64,000 nt of DNA from Diphasiastrum complanatum (Eukaryota > Streptophyta > Lycopodiopsida > Lycopodiales > Lycopodiaceae): contig CM055101.1 of the NCBI GenBank assembly GCA_029204225.1, forward strand, positions 38,990,444 to 39,054,443, read 5' to 3'. Position 1 is the stretch's first letter, and each line of letters opens with the position of its first letter. The notes beneath the pieces are model-generated. The model saw only the letters and a list, made by a program, of their open reading frames with translations. It had not been told where the DNA came from and made no database searches. The position numbers and the translations under genes were made by a program. Positions 47,985 to 61,745 of this stretch are shown here, in pieces.

Positions 47985-50900
47985 GGCAAAATCAAAAACA
48001 TCCCTAATGTACTTTATGTTCCTGGACTCAAAAAGAGTTTGCTTTCTGTTGGTGTAATGGCAAATCAACATCTTAAAGTTGAATTTGTCAAGGATGGATG
48101 CCTTATGAAGGATATGAACCACAACCATAAAGTGGTGGTGAAGGGTTATAGAGATAGTAACTGTGGCCTTTATAAATTGGATGCTGCAAAACCAGGTGAA
48201 TATGGTTTGGCTATCTCAACAGCATCTCAATCCGAATTGTGGCACCGAAGATTTGGTCATTTGAACTATGGGAGCTTGAGATTGATGGCGAAGCTGAAGA
48301 TGGTAATAGGGTTACCAGCATTGCAGGATGATCATCATGCAATATGTGAAGGATGCATCATGGGAAAGCATCACAGGGAGACATTCAATACAGGTGGAGC
48401 TGCAAGAGCTAAGAAACCGCTGGAACTCATTCACAGCAACCTATGCGGCCCAATGAAGACCATGTCATTGGGGAAAGCATATTATTTTATGACTTTTATT
48501 TATAGATGATTACTCTAGGAGGACATGGATTTATTTCTTGAAGAAGAAATCTGACGCTTTTGCTCGCTTCAAGGAGTTCAAGACTTTGGTAGAGGACCAA
48601 CTAGATGCACGCATCAAAGTGCTAAGATTTGATAGAGGGAATGAATACAAATCTGATGATTTTGAAGACTTTTGCAAAGAACATGACAACAAAAGACAAT
48701 TCACACAGTCACACATGCCGCATAGTAATGGTGTCGCTGAAAGGAAAAATAGGACTATTATGGAGAGTGCATGCTCCATGATGAAGCAAATGGGCTTGAC
48801 TGATTCACTTTGGTCGAAAGTGTGCAGTGCGGCAACGTTCTTGCAAAACAGGAACCCTACAGTTGCGGTTCCAAATGTGACTCCCGAAGAAGCATTTACT
48901 AGAATAAAGCCAAAAATTGACAAGTTTCGTGTCATTGGATGTAAGGCCTATGTACATGTGCCAAAGGAGGAGCGAAAGAAACTTGATGCCAAAGCAATCA
49001 AGTGTATCTTCGTCGGTTATGATGAAAGGATGAAAGCTTACAGGTGTTTTGATCCTGTAATGAATAAGATTCACATTAGCAAAGATGTGATCTTTGATGA
49101 AACGCATAGGTATGAAGATGAAGACCATGCAAGTGGTGAAAGCATCAAAAGACTTCTCACGGAAGAAGATGAAGAAGATGCTCCACAAGATGATGCACGT
49201 GAAGACGAGAGTCGAGAGGGCGAGTATGAAAGGACACCACCTATTCAAGAGCCTAGGGGGAGGTACTTGCCAATAGGAGCAATAAAGGAGAAACCGGTTG
49301 GAAGTAAGAGACATTACTTAGACACTCCTTGGGATACATATACTCTCCACGTAGTGTATCACCTGAATCTAAGATACCAAAATGGTATGAAAAGATCATG
49401 AAGGACGCAAAGCTAAATCAAACAGGATCTAGCACACAAGGTGAAGTGAGAAGATCAACGATAAAAAGGAAGTCTCCCTATCATTATCATGTGAACTATG
49501 CCCTAATGACTGACATTTTGAAGTGTCGAGAACCATCAACCTTTGATGAGGCAAAAGATCACAAAGAGTGGAAAAGGGCAATGGAAGAAGAGATAGAATC
49601 CATCCACATGCATGATACATGGGAGTTGGTTGATCTACCACTTAGAAAGAAACCCATTGACAACAAATGGGTGTTTAGAACAAAGAGTCTTGCGGATGGC
49701 ACAATAGCAAAGTATAAGGCACGCCTAGTAGTGAAGGGTTATGAGCAAAGCAAAGGAATTGACTATGAAGAGACATTTGCTCTGGTGGCTAAGTGGACTA
49801 CGCTACGCCTTATCATTGCCTTAGCATCTCATTTTGGGTGAAAGATCCATCAAATGGATGTGAAGTCTGCATTTTTGAACGGTGACTTAGAGGAAGAAGT
49901 TTACATGGTCCAACCGTAGGGCTTCATTGCAAAAGGGCAAGAACAGAAGGTATGTAAACTACACAAAGCACTTTATGGCCTTAAGCAAGTGCCACGCGCA
50001 TGGTATGGATGCATTGACAGTTACTTTCTTTCTCATGGATTTGTAAGAACAAATTCAGATCCAAACCTTTATGTTCTTATAAATGATGACAACATTGCCT
50101 TGATTGTACTTTACGTTGATGATATCATTATCACGGGCAATGATGAGAACCTCACTCATTCTATCAAAGCCAACTTATGCAAGCAGTTTGAGATGACAGA
50201 TTTAGATCTTATGCACTATTGCTTGGGTGTCGAAGTATGGCAAACTAGCTGTGATATCAGGTTATGTCAAAACAAGTATGTGGGCGAGATATTGGAGGGA
50301 TTTCACATGACAGAGTGCAAACCTTCCATCATCCCTTGTGAAGCTGGTAAGAATTATCTCGTATTGATGTTAGTGCACATGTTGATGCTACACTATTTTG
50401 TCAGCTAGTTGGGAGTTTGATATATCTTACGACTACACATCCTGATATCTACTATGCTGTAAGTTTGATTAGCCAATTCATGTCATCACCCACTATGGAC
50501 CATTGGAAAGCTGCAAAAAGGATTTTGAGGTATGTGAAAGGTACACCTAACCTTGGTCTAATCTACAAAAGACAAAGTGTTTTACCTAAGTTGCAAGGTT
50601 ATGTTGACACTGATTGGGCAGGAAGTATAGATGATAGAAAGTCAACAACAGGTTATGCCTTCAATTTTGGTAGCAGTTGTTTTTCATGGTCTAGCAAGAA
50701 GCAAGATACTATTTCTCTTTCTTCCACAGAAGCCGAATATAAAACGTTGAGTTCTGCTACCCAAGAAGCTGTTTGGCTATGTAAGTTGTTATGTGAGATT
50801 GGCATGAAGCAGGTAAATCCCACTGTTATTTTTTGTGACAGTCAAAGCGGAATACAATCCTATCTTTCACGCAAGGACAAAACATATTGAAGTAAAATAT

Positions 50901-51049
50901 TACTTTGTGTGTGAAAAGTTACAATCTGAAGATATAAGTATTGTACATTGTTCTACGTTATTACAAGTTGCTGATATATTTACGAAAGCTTTAAGTAAAG
51001 AAAAGTTTGAGACTTTTAGAGCCAAACTTGGCTTAGATCTGGTTATGTA
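47985..51049 (+). pseudogene. Copia pol from protease end to RNase H, 5'-truncated
   Basis: The most complete pol in the window. It reads NVLYVPGLKKSLLSVG (protease end), ELWHRRFGHLNYGSLRLMAK and CEGCIMGKHHR (pre-integrase HHCC), then integrase (VLRFDRGNEYKSDDFEDFC, SHMPHSNGVAERKNRTIMES, KCIFVGYDERMKAYRCFDP). Reverse transcriptase has VKGYEQSKGIDYEETFALVA, LYVDDIIITGND (catalytic YVDD) and CLGVEVW. RNase H has TTHPDIYYAVSLISQFMSSP, GYVDTDWAGSIDDRKSTTGY, SSTEAEYKTLSSATQEAVWL and DIFTKALSKEKFETFRAKLG. Damage includes a frameshift at 48505 (FI..DDY), a frame change near 49330, stops at 49839 and 49918, and frameshifts near 50400 and 50860. Gag and the protease active site are missing. Confidence 0.93.
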
Positions 51050-51339
51050 GAAAGCCTTTACTTGTAATACTATCATGGAGGTATGTTCCATGAATAGAGT
51101 AAACTCTAAAATAAAAAGAGACGTTGATCATTGAGGGAGAGAGTTAAAATAGCAATGATCGACTATACAATGCTTTCTTATTTCAACGGCACCACGTGTG
51201 CTTAGTTCTAGAGTTATCGGGCCATCTTTCTTTTACGAGCCATTTGAGTGCTTTTAAGCAACTTATCTTTGTACTTACTTATCAGTTGAATATACAGTTT
51301 GAGGAGAGCAATTATGTGGTCTTGTTGCACTTGACGTTG
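51050..51339 (+). mobile_element. 3' untranslated end and LTR fragment of plus-strand copia
   Basis: Downstream of RNase H, a purine tract TGAGGGAGAGAG (51132-51143) precedes TTAAAATAGCAATG. The expected LTR start is present, but its TG appears lost. Only about 200 bp of putative LTR remain before the next element, so the 3' LTR is truncated. Confidence 0.5.
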
Positions 51340-51616
51340 AGTTGTGGTGATTGATCCGGTCGGGTGTTTTAAACTGTGGACTAAGCTCGACTGATAATTA
51401 GTTGCAAAATAGTCGCGAAAGACAAGACTAAATATTAGTCATTAACAACTAGACTAATAATAATTCACTAAGAACAGATTACCAGATTGAGCAACAAGAG
51501 AGTCAAACAGAATGAAAAAAAGCATAGCAATATCGACACAAATTTGAACGTAGATCAACAGATGAATGGAGACAAATTAAAATAGATTTAGGAGAGTAGA
51601 GGAGAAAAATCCAACA

Positions 51617-52723
51617 CCCCCCCTTAATCTGAATCTGTGAATGCCTCGATCTTCAAACTGAGTAATGCACAAAATTTGTTGTGTGCATTAACACTTAATG
51701 CCTTCGTGAATATATCTCCAACCATGTCCTGCATTCTGCAGTACGTTAAGACCACCTCCTTGTTGAGAACCTTGCCCCTGATGTAGTGATATCACGTCTA
51801 GTTCTTGATCAGAGAGGAATACTCTCTGTCCCTAGCTTTTCTCTAGAGATCAGAGTCTGGTTGGCTGAGTGCCTCTTCGCCTGTCATCGGTTCCTATATC
51901 AAGAGACATGCAGGCTCAAGAGTATACCTTGTGGGCTGTGTGCGCACTCAGCTTGATCTTCTAGGAGGATTTGATTGATGAACCACTCCTGGGACTTGTT
52001 GCTGGGTAGCAGCAACGTCTTCATCTGATTCATTGTCAAAAAGTAGGTCGACAATGGACACGCCTGAGCCAGAATCTCGGACAATCATGTCAATGGCAGG
52101 TGATGAAGGGACCATGCTTGAATACTAGACTGAAAGTCTCGCTGTAGTCGACGTTGGAGATCTGAGTGAATCCTTGTGCTACCAGTCTTGCCTTCCTTCG
52201 ATCAATTGCTCTGTTGGCATTGTATTTGATCTTAAAGATCCATTTGCAATCAATGATATTGCAGCCAATAGGAGCTTCAACTAGTGACCACGTCTAGTTC
52301 TTGATTAGAGAGGAATACTCTCTGTCCATAGCTTCTCTCCAGAGATCAGAGTCTGGTTGGCTGAGTACCTCTTTGCCTGTCGTCGGTTTCTATATCAAGA
52401 GACATGCAGGCTCAAGAGTATACCTTGTGGGTTGTGTGTGCACTCAGCTTGATCTTCTGGGAGGATCCAACTAATGAACCACTCCTGGGACTTGTTGCTG
52501 GGTAGCAGCAACGTCTTCATCTAATTCACTATCAAAAAGTGGGTCGACAATGGACACGCTTGAGCCAGAAGCTCAGACAGTCATGTCAATGGCAGGTGAT
52601 GAAGGTTCTCCTGGAGCAATATCCTTGCCTTTGATGTCGACAAACTGATCCTCGATAAAGACTGTATCCTGAGACTGTATCCCGGCTATACAAGATTTGC
52701 TGGGTATCAAGATCATACAGCTT
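51617..52723 (-). pseudogene. Copia pol pieces with a duplicated linker
   Basis: Minus strand. RNase H tail at 51640-51795: YIRGKVLNKEVVLTYCRMQD, then DIFTKAL. Reverse transcriptase N-terminus at about 52090-52370: CKWIFKIKYNANRAIDRRKA and QGFTQISNVDYSETFSLVF, preceded by LSQPDSDLWREAMDREYSSL. Integrase end near 52650-52720. A roughly 311-bp linker segment occurs twice (51797-52107 and 52292-52607) with a few percent divergence by eye. Its first copy is joined straight to RNase H, so most of reverse transcriptase is deleted. Confidence 0.8.
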
Positions 52724-53539
52724 AACAACTAGACTAATAATAATTCGCTAAAAACAAATTACCAGATTGAGCAACAAGAGAGTCAGACATAATGAAGAAA
52801 AGCATAGCAATATCGACACAAATCTGAACGTAGATCAACAGAGCTATTATCAGATTAAGTACAGCAAAATATACATGTCAATAATGCTGTGGAACACAAG
52901 ACAATAGCGGACAAAACCGTGTGCTCTACAAAGCTAATTCAATCTGTAAAAGGAATGAACCTATTATTGACAATACAAAAAAATCAATGCGCAAGGCATC
53001 TACTTCGTTTATCTCTGATAAGTTCATGATGCTATTATTTTTCACACACACTTGAATACGCAAGTGGTATTCAATATATACATAACTTTACAGGTGTGCA
53101 GATGAAGAAAGTACAAAAATGTGCTATCTGTAGGAGATCGTGGGTGGCTGCTGTCGTTGTCAAATCTGTTAGCACAGTTGAGTGGGATGAGCATGAAAAA
53201 GCCGCGACGTCAGCCTTTGCTGAAATGAACATTGGTGAAGATGCAAAAAATGCGACACTCTGACGAAATCTCTTAGAATTTGGCACCTTCGGCATTTTGT
53301 AAGGCAGTGTCGTCTTTTTCGCCTGTCACAAATCATGTGTAAAAACATAGTTTCACGTTTTTCGTCTTTTTCGCCTGTGAAAATTTACTTGTATTTATGC
53401 ATATAGTCAAGTTTTTTCTTTTTTCGCCTGTCTTATTTTACATGTAAATATGCAGACTGTGCGATAACATGAGAAAAAAAAAATTGCAGCATGAATGGAT
53501 ACAGTAGGAGTTAGGAGAGTAGGGGAGATAAATCCAACA
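52724..53539 (-). mobile_element. 5' LTR (inner end lost) with repeated TTTTTCGCCTGT motif
   Basis: Right LTR of the deletion derivative. It carries three copies of a TTTTTCGCCTGT motif (about 53317, 53367, 53423) and GCGACACTCTGACG near 53250, related to the GCGAAAAA/GACACTGT motif in the LTR at 14500-14963 but mostly in the opposite orientation. The outer end is AATCCAACA at 53539. Confidence 0.65.
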
Positions 53540-53544
53540 AGTTG

Positions 53545-54034
53545 AGGTGGTCTCCTACGCAAGAAAGCTCTCTGTGAAGATCTTTGACTCTCAAAACATA
53601 ATTTGAGTCACTCTCATCACTCCTTTGGAAGCTTTGAAAATTTTGATTCCTTAGTGTGAGCAGTTAACCTTGACGTGTTCCCTGTGGATTTCAATGTGTC
53701 CCAAGCCTCCTTGGATGAGGTACATGAGCCAATCTCCCTCAACACTTCATTGGAAACATTCCTCTTTATGATATGTAGGGTCATCCTAGACTTCTTTTTG
53801 TACTTTTGGACCTCTTGGAGCACTTGAGGCTCCTCCTCAAGCCCTATCACAATCTCCATTACATCTTGGAGTACCAAAATGGACTCCATTCTCACCTTCC
53901 AAATGTCATAATTGGAGTTGTTCAATCTCTCACCATGCTCCAACAAAAAGGAATCTAAGGAAGCCATCTTCCTTGAGAAATTGTCTTGCAATGGATCAAA
54001 AGGTGTTGCTTTCTCTCTCAATAAAGGATTCAAT
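53545..54034 (-). pseudogene. Copia gag fragment
   Basis: The minus-strand frame from 54033 has its gag start at MASLDSFLLEHGERLNNSNY, then IWKVRMESILVLQDVMEIVI and NVSNEVLREIGSCTSSKEAW. A frameshift near 53670 moves the homology to another frame, where SDESDSNYVLRVKDLHRELS runs to 53545 and is then cut off by the neighbouring LTR. Upstream it ends at the duplication breakpoint at 54035. Confidence 0.88.
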
Positions 54035-54303
54035 AATGGTATCCTACCACCTCTAACTTGAGATCTTGCAACTAGGCGTGAGACCTATCTCACTAGCTCT
54101 ACCAATCTCTCTCAAACTAGATCAAACTCTCATCCCAAGATGGAGCAAGGACAAATTTTGGGTCAACTTGACTTAGGTACACAAAAGCACTCAAAAACAT
54201 CCACAACTGACTCAAATACAATTGGATTGCATGAAACTATGTGGCTATGACCTCAAAAAATAAGTTCGAGAACTTAATGTCGTTCTTCAAGACATAGTTG
54301 TTG

Positions 54304-54456
54304 CTAATGACGTTGAGGGAATGTACCTGACCTAGCAGGGGAATCTCCATTAGTGTCATACTCAGTGAAATCTATGGATGAGAAGTCAAATATCTGCAAA
54401 AAGTCAATTTGATCCAATGCTCGTTCTTTATCATATTCTATTGTCGATGCTGACAT
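54304..54456 (-). other. Possible captured exon, copy B
   Basis: Counterpart of the minus-strand frame at 9570-9722, starting at the ATG complementary to 54454-54456. The frame is kept, with changes such as Thr to Ile and Asn to Thr. Unrecognised. Confidence 0.25.
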
Positions 54457-57400
54457 GGGCTACCGCTCTGACGAGCTAAATAACTGATCTTCACAATTTT
54501 GTGGAGGATATCAAAGATTTAAAAATATTAGTAATATAGTAAGTTTAAATGCATTTTTGTAAAAATTATCAGGATTTATGTGCAAAAAAATCGTTCGTTC
54601 AATATTGTTATGCAATGTCGATATGTAGTCATGGGTATTTTATATGCAATGAATTAATGTACGTACTCGTATCCATACAACTAATTTGTTCATAAATATT
54701 ATTATACAATTGAGTATAGGTTTTTATTCAGTTTTGCTTTGTTTGTTATGTGACTATTGAATATCATGTTACAGATTCATGTTTAGAATCAAAAATATTT
54801 TTCTAGATGTATGCATGTTCATGAATGACGTACGTAGGTTTTAGTTAATAGTAGAAAAACAAATCTTTTGTATGAGGTTAAAAACCCTTAGGCATATAAT
54901 ATTACGTATGTATGTTGGTGGAAAATCCAACAAAAGTATGTAATTCGTAAGAAATATGTAGAAGAACATACTTGATAAGACAGTACATGGTTATTCATAT
55001 TTTGTTCCATGGTTTTGTATATTTGAACCTGTTTTTTTTTATCTGGTGATAGATAGACAACAATTATATTTCAATCTAAATAATCAAGTACCAAACAAAA
55101 AAAAGAAATTTTGTCTATAGGAACAAGATCTTATGTACATGTAATAATACATGCAATAGTTAGTTACTGATGTAAAATTAGTAATATATGGTTTGTTTAT
55201 ATGTGTGACTTTGTTGTCTCAATATCATAGTAATTAAATAGACGTTTTTATGTATACATAGAAATAAAAAAATTTAGATTAGTTAATAAAAGTATTTTTT
55301 TTATTTGATGTTTCGTTTGATTATCTTAAATTTTGTTCTGATTTTTGTAATTCATTAACAAATGCTAACTATCATGTTTAATAGTTTTTTCTGAGCTGGT
55401 TTTTTCGTGTCATATTATTAATTTCATGTATGATCATACATCTTTGCACATGCACAAATGTATGTAATTGTTAGTAGTTTATCAATCATGAGCATTTTCG
55501 TATGAGTTGAAGACTTTTTGCATGTGGATCATTTATGTATATTGGCTAGTGGATTGTATAACGACGTAATGGAGTATAGGATTTTATTCAATTTTACTTT
55601 GTTTGTTATGTGACTATTTAATATCATGTTATAGATTTATGTCTAGAATCGAAAATATTTTCATAGATGTATGCATGTTCATGAACAATGTACGTAGTTT
55701 TTAGTTAATAGTAGAAAAACAAATTTTTTGTATAAGGTGAAAAATCCTTATGCATATAATATTACATATGTATGTTGGTGAAAAATCCAACAAAAGTATG
55801 TAATTTACAAGAAATGTATAAAGGAACATACTTGACGAGACAATATATGGTTATTCATATTTTGTTCCATGGTTTTGTATATTTGAATTTGTTTTTTTGA
55901 TCTGGTGATAGATAGACAACAAATATATACCAAACAAAAAAATAAAATTTTGTATATAAGAACAAGATCTTTTGTACATGTAATAATACATGCAATAATT
56001 AGTTATTGGTGTAAAAGTAATATGTGGTTTGTTTAAATGTGTGACTTTGTTGTTTCAATATCATAGTAATACATAGAAATGAACAAATTTGTAATTCATT
56101 AAAAAATACTAACTATCATGTTTAATAGTTTTTTTCAAACTTGTTTTTGGGTGTTGTGTTATTAAGTTCATGTATGATCATACCTCTTTGCACATGCACA
56201 AATACATGTAATTGTTACTAGTTTATTCATCATGAGCATTTTTGTATGAGTTGAAGACTTTTTGCATATGTAACATTCTATATACTGGCTAGTGGATTGT
56301 GTAACAATGATCTGCATTTCAAAAAAAATTGTTACACAATTTTGTCATGTACGACATTTGTTTTTCATTTTGTGATTATATATTGCGATTATGAATATGT
56401 TGCCTTTAAATCTACTTTAAATTTACTGTTCCAAACCGTGGCCACGACAAATTTCTTGTAAAAACAATTTCGCTTTACACGACTACGCTACAGATTTTGT
56501 AAAATTATTGACAAACAGTTTCACAAATGATTTGTCTTGCCTAGCATCTGGTTAGTATATGTAAATTTCTTAAAGCTTTTTTGCTTTGCATAATTATGTT
56601 ACAAATTTTTCCAAAAAAATTGACAAGCATATTCACGAAATGTGGATTTGTTTTGCATAATATTTGATTAGTATAAGCATTCATAGTAGATTTTGATTAG
56701 TACATGCATTGATAGAATATATATGATACATTCAATAATATATTTGGCCTTCTTTTTTATTAACTAAGTTACCTCTTTTTAGTGAATTTCTTCTTGTTCT
56801 AATTTCTAATTTTACACCTTCGCTCCATGATATAGTATACTAGTTCTATTTTACAGCTCTAATGCAATTATTGAAATAATAAGTTCATTGTCTGAAATAT
56901 CAATTCTTGACTTTATAACTAGAATCTCGATTGTTTTTTTTGCATGTATGGAATTTGTCAAAACGAAATATCATATTCGGATTTTTGAAATATTTTGATA
57001 TTGTAATATGTTAGTTGACTTTTTAAAACATTAGAGATGTTTATGATAACATAAGATTTTCAAAAGATAATTATTTTGGAAATTGAATTTCAAAAATTAC
57101 GAACTAATTACCTACGAAATACTAGCATGATTTTTAAACTTAAAATTATTTGTTGCATACATTATTTGTTAATATTTTGTTATATAATTTTGTATGTTTA
57201 AATTTGTTTCGATATGATGATTAGGTTGTTTTTTGGCTTATAGATTTGTATGTCTAGAATTAAAAACATGTTATATTATACAATTTCTTTCTTGTATGAG
57301 GTAAAAAACCCTCATGCATAAAATATTGCGTATGTATGTTGGTGGAAAATCCAACAAAAGTACGTAATTTACTCATTTTCTATTTTAGTTTCATATATTT

Positions 57401-58340
57401 GAACTTAGTAACATAATACAATTGTAAATAAAAAAAGTTATAATCTACATAGCTAAACCGTTAATAAAAAAATGTACAAAATAGTACGGCTATTTATATT
57501 TTATTGTCCGGTTTTGTATCTGTCAATGATTTAATATAATTTTTTTTATAATTTCAATATTGTGTAAACTTGATAATAGACAATTTAGTATCAATCGCAG
57601 TACTATGTTCGGGTAAAATTGTTGCATGTGAACAAAATACGATCTTGAATTCCAACCGTTGTGTACTGATATCTTAAAAGCTTGTTGTTCATGTGACATT
57701 AATAAGTCGTGTATATTGTATATGACTATCATATGCGTAATATTACGGGAAAAAAAAAATTCAATCATCATATATATATATTCTTGTTACTTAAAGATGT
57801 TGATTTTGGAAACCGTTTAAATGATACCATCCTTTTAAAAAAAATAGAAATAATATATATATATATATATGTTGATTTTGAAAACTATTTAGATAATACA
57901 ATAATTTTAAAAAAAATAACAATTTATAAATTTGAACATTGAATAAAAACAATATATTATAACGAAATATAACTAGTTTTCGTATAAATACAATGTATTT
58001 TAATATTTTTGTATATATTATTTTACAATAATAAAAAATACGATAGCAAAGAATGCAAACCTGTCGTGTAGCATTCAAAATATATTAATTACATACAACT
58101 TTTAACTTAAATTCAACTAGTTTATGATTGGTTGAATTTTTTTGTTCATCCATTCTTTTTCTTGTACAATCCCATGAATTTGTTTAATACCTTGATCTAC
58201 AGATCTTGGTAATCACAATATCAATAATTGTTTTCATGTGTTGTGAAAAAAAATCCACCATCTTAATTACATAAAATAATAAAAAACATTCACAGTTTGT
58301 TCTTTCCATATCAATGGGGTATTATAAACAAGGTACTATA
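54457..58340. other. AT-rich stretch, copy B
   Basis: Copy of 9723-13610 with scattered substitutions. It includes the 860-bp degenerate repeats (about 54715-56315) and a shorter TA tract at 57853-57870. No coding frame is supported. Confidence 0.6.
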
Positions 58341-58357
58341 ATTATTCGCTATTGCAG

Positions 58358-58441
58358 GCCTGTCACAAATGGAACGAACCGGCGATTTGGACGAGTTCGA
58401 TGAACATGGAGCCCAAACGAGAAAACGCCAGTATAATGACG
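58358..58441 (+). CDS. Exon-like segment 1, copy B
   Basis: Same 84-nt exon as 13627-13710 with intact AG acceptor and GT donor. One difference changes Gln to Arg (MEQTGD to MERTGD). Frame unbroken. Confidence 0.5.
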
Positions 58442-58537
58442 GTAGATATAATTTTGCAATTATAAAATCTATATGTTTTTGACTAAATTACAATTTTTTT
58501 TATTATTAAAATATATACATGTATTTGTTCTCAACAG

Positions 58538-58591
58538 AAGCGTTTGAACTTGAAGAACGCATTGAACGAGAGTGGTACAAAGCTTTACTAG
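58538..58591 (+). CDS. Exon-like segment 2, copy B
   Basis: Identical to 13807-13860, with the same splice sites. The intron 58442-58537 differs from copy A by at least one base. Only this small part of the parental gene is in the window. Confidence 0.5.
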   Translation, partial: KRLNLKNALNESGTKLY

Positions 58592-58610
58592 GTACAACAT
58601 GCCATCTATA

Positions 58611-59231
58611 TGTATAATATCTTGGGTTACAAAGAGAAATACTTTACCAATCTCACCAATGTAGAAAAATCAGCATCTACACACAAAATGAGATGCAAAC
58701 TCTAATAGAACTTAAGTTGATCAAACATGAATCAAATAATAAAGTACTGTTGCTATCTGTACAAAACCAACAAGCTATTGTATTTCACATGTGTGGATCC
58801 AAAAATAACAAATATAGATCATTCTACACATAGAATTGCATGCAATCACAAGTATAGTGCACCAATGGATAGTAGAACCCAAGAGAAGCATGTATAAGCA
58901 TGAAATGAGATAGAGAAGAGAGAAGCATGAAATGAGATAGAGAAGAGAGAAGATATGTCTCTCAATGAGTTACATCCTTTTATAGCAGGTCCAAACCCTA
59001 TTTGGCCACTTGCTTTTCCACCAAAATGCTAATCCTACTATTTTTGGGTCTAGATTCAAAGTACCCAACATTCAAATTTGAATCTACTCAAACTCACATT
59101 CTAACTTTCCCACACTTTCAAAACGTATTTATTCAAATGAAATTTAGACTAATGAACTTTGAAAAGTCAATCTCTAAGTCTAAAAACAAAGTTGGCCTCA
59201 ATATGCCAAATATAATTGCTGATAAGCGATG
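58611..59231 (-). mobile_element. LTR-like sequence, copy B
   Basis: Counterpart of 13880-14500, with the same CTATAAAAGG box on the minus strand and the CACATGTGTGG variant. Confidence 0.4.
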
Positions 59232-59694
59232 AAATTGGTCGTTATCGTTCTGTCTACATAAATGAACCAAAACTGTAGCTTTGCATAAATGAACTAAAAT
59301 AGCCACAGGCGACACTGTCGGGTTTTCCGCGAGAAAGGCAAAAAAGGAGAAGGTGCCCTTAAATCTCATTTAGGGTTGCCCCACACTTTGCCAGAGTCAT
59401 TTCCTTAACATTTGAGGCTCTTTGAAAAAAGCGAAAAATGCGACACTGTGATTTTACACGAGATTTTTGTCAGGCAAAAAATGCGAAAAAAGTGACACTG
59501 CATTTTTCAACGGGATTCCGGATAGGCGAAAAAGGAGACACTGTCGTAAATTCCGTGTAATTCTGTACACTGTGGAAAAACACTTGTAATTCTACAGACT
59601 GTGTAAACACACGGGAAAAACCGCAAAACTGGATAAACAATGGATGAAGATTAAAACCAATTAGTCGATTGGTAAGAAGGAGAATAATCCAACA
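59232..59694 (-). mobile_element. 3' LTR of minus-strand copia, copy B
   Basis: Counterpart of 14500-14963, ending AATAATCCAACA at 59694, with the same GCGAAAAA/GACACTGT repeats. Confidence 0.6.
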
Positions 59695-60180
59695 GAAATT
59701 GCTACAGTCCAAAATTTATTGGGTAGCTAAGTATTCGATAGCATTGTTCGTGCTGCATCTACCAATGTTTGGTTCTTCCTTTTAGCTACTCCATTCTACT
59801 AGGGGGTGTATCTTGTGGTGAACTGATGATATATGCCACACAAGGATAGATAGTTGGACATTTTGTCTGATATGTGTTTTTCCCCACAATTTGTGTGTAG
59901 GGTCTTGAGCTTTCGACTAGTCTGTGTCTCAACAAACTACTTGAGATCTTTGAAGCAGTTGAATGCCTCCAACTTGTTTTTGATTAACATAGTCTTGGTG
60001 AATCTCGAATAGTCATCGATAAAAGTGATGAAATATAGTACAGAACTTAGAGACGGTGTGCTCGTAGGGCATGTATCAACTCAAGAGTGGACTTAGCATT
60101 CTCATCTTGAAGTTCCATATGTGGAATTCATCACCGTTGATCTTATTGACCAACCAGATCTTAGAGGATGAACCTTCCAT
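59695..60180 (-). pseudogene. Deleted copia gag-integrase fusion, copy B
   Basis: Counterpart of 14964-15436, with gag start at 60180. It retains 14 bp near 60028 (GTGATGAAATATAG region) missing in copy A. Confidence 0.8.
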
Positions 60181-60299
60181 GATTAAAGAATGATCTAGTA
60201 ATAACAACAACTAAAGCACTTGAAACAAAGCACAAATAAGCTTGTTTCACCCCAAACAAGGTACATAGAGTAACTACCCTAAATTCTTAAAAAAATTGG

Positions 60300-61489
<1,190 letters not shown>

Positions 61490-61586
61490 TGGTATCAGAG
61501 CGAAATCATTACTCTTTATCTGATATAGACATGGTATCAGAGCAATTTCACTACTTCTTTATCTGATTCCAACATGATATCAGAGC
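61490..61586 (+). promoter_or_regulatory. Triplicated primer-binding site
   Basis: TGGTATCAGAGC occurs at 61490 and 61532, and TGATATCAGAGC at 61575, each preceded by ACA and spaced 42-43 bp. The intervening sequence (ATTACTCTTTATCTGAT, CTACTTCTTTATCTGATT) is itself repeated. Only the first abuts the LTR end and would be the standard primer site. Confidence 0.85.
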
Positions 61587-61745
61587 GAAAGCTTTAGTAC
61601 TTGGTATTTTTTGCGATATCATACTCTTCAGTTTTTTTTTTCAATCTTTCAGTATCGGAGAATTGATTTCTTATTGTTGGCATTACCACATCTTAACGTC
61701 ATCGATACAATCGACAGACTAAGTTCCAGCTGGATTCTCAAAGTA

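Larger units (their letters stand above)
51345..53539 (-). mobile_element. Minus-strand copia deletion derivative
   Basis: LTR pieces at 51345-51616 and about 52724-53539 share AACAACTAGACTAATAATAAT, GAACGTAGATCAACAGA and the end AATCCAACA. A C-rich run (51617-51623; GGGGGGG on the minus strand) is the polypurine tract by the left LTR. Candidate 5-bp flanks AGTTG occur at 51340-51344 and 53540-53544. The left LTR lacks about 640 bp present in the right one. The primer site, gag and most of pol are gone. Confidence 0.7.
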
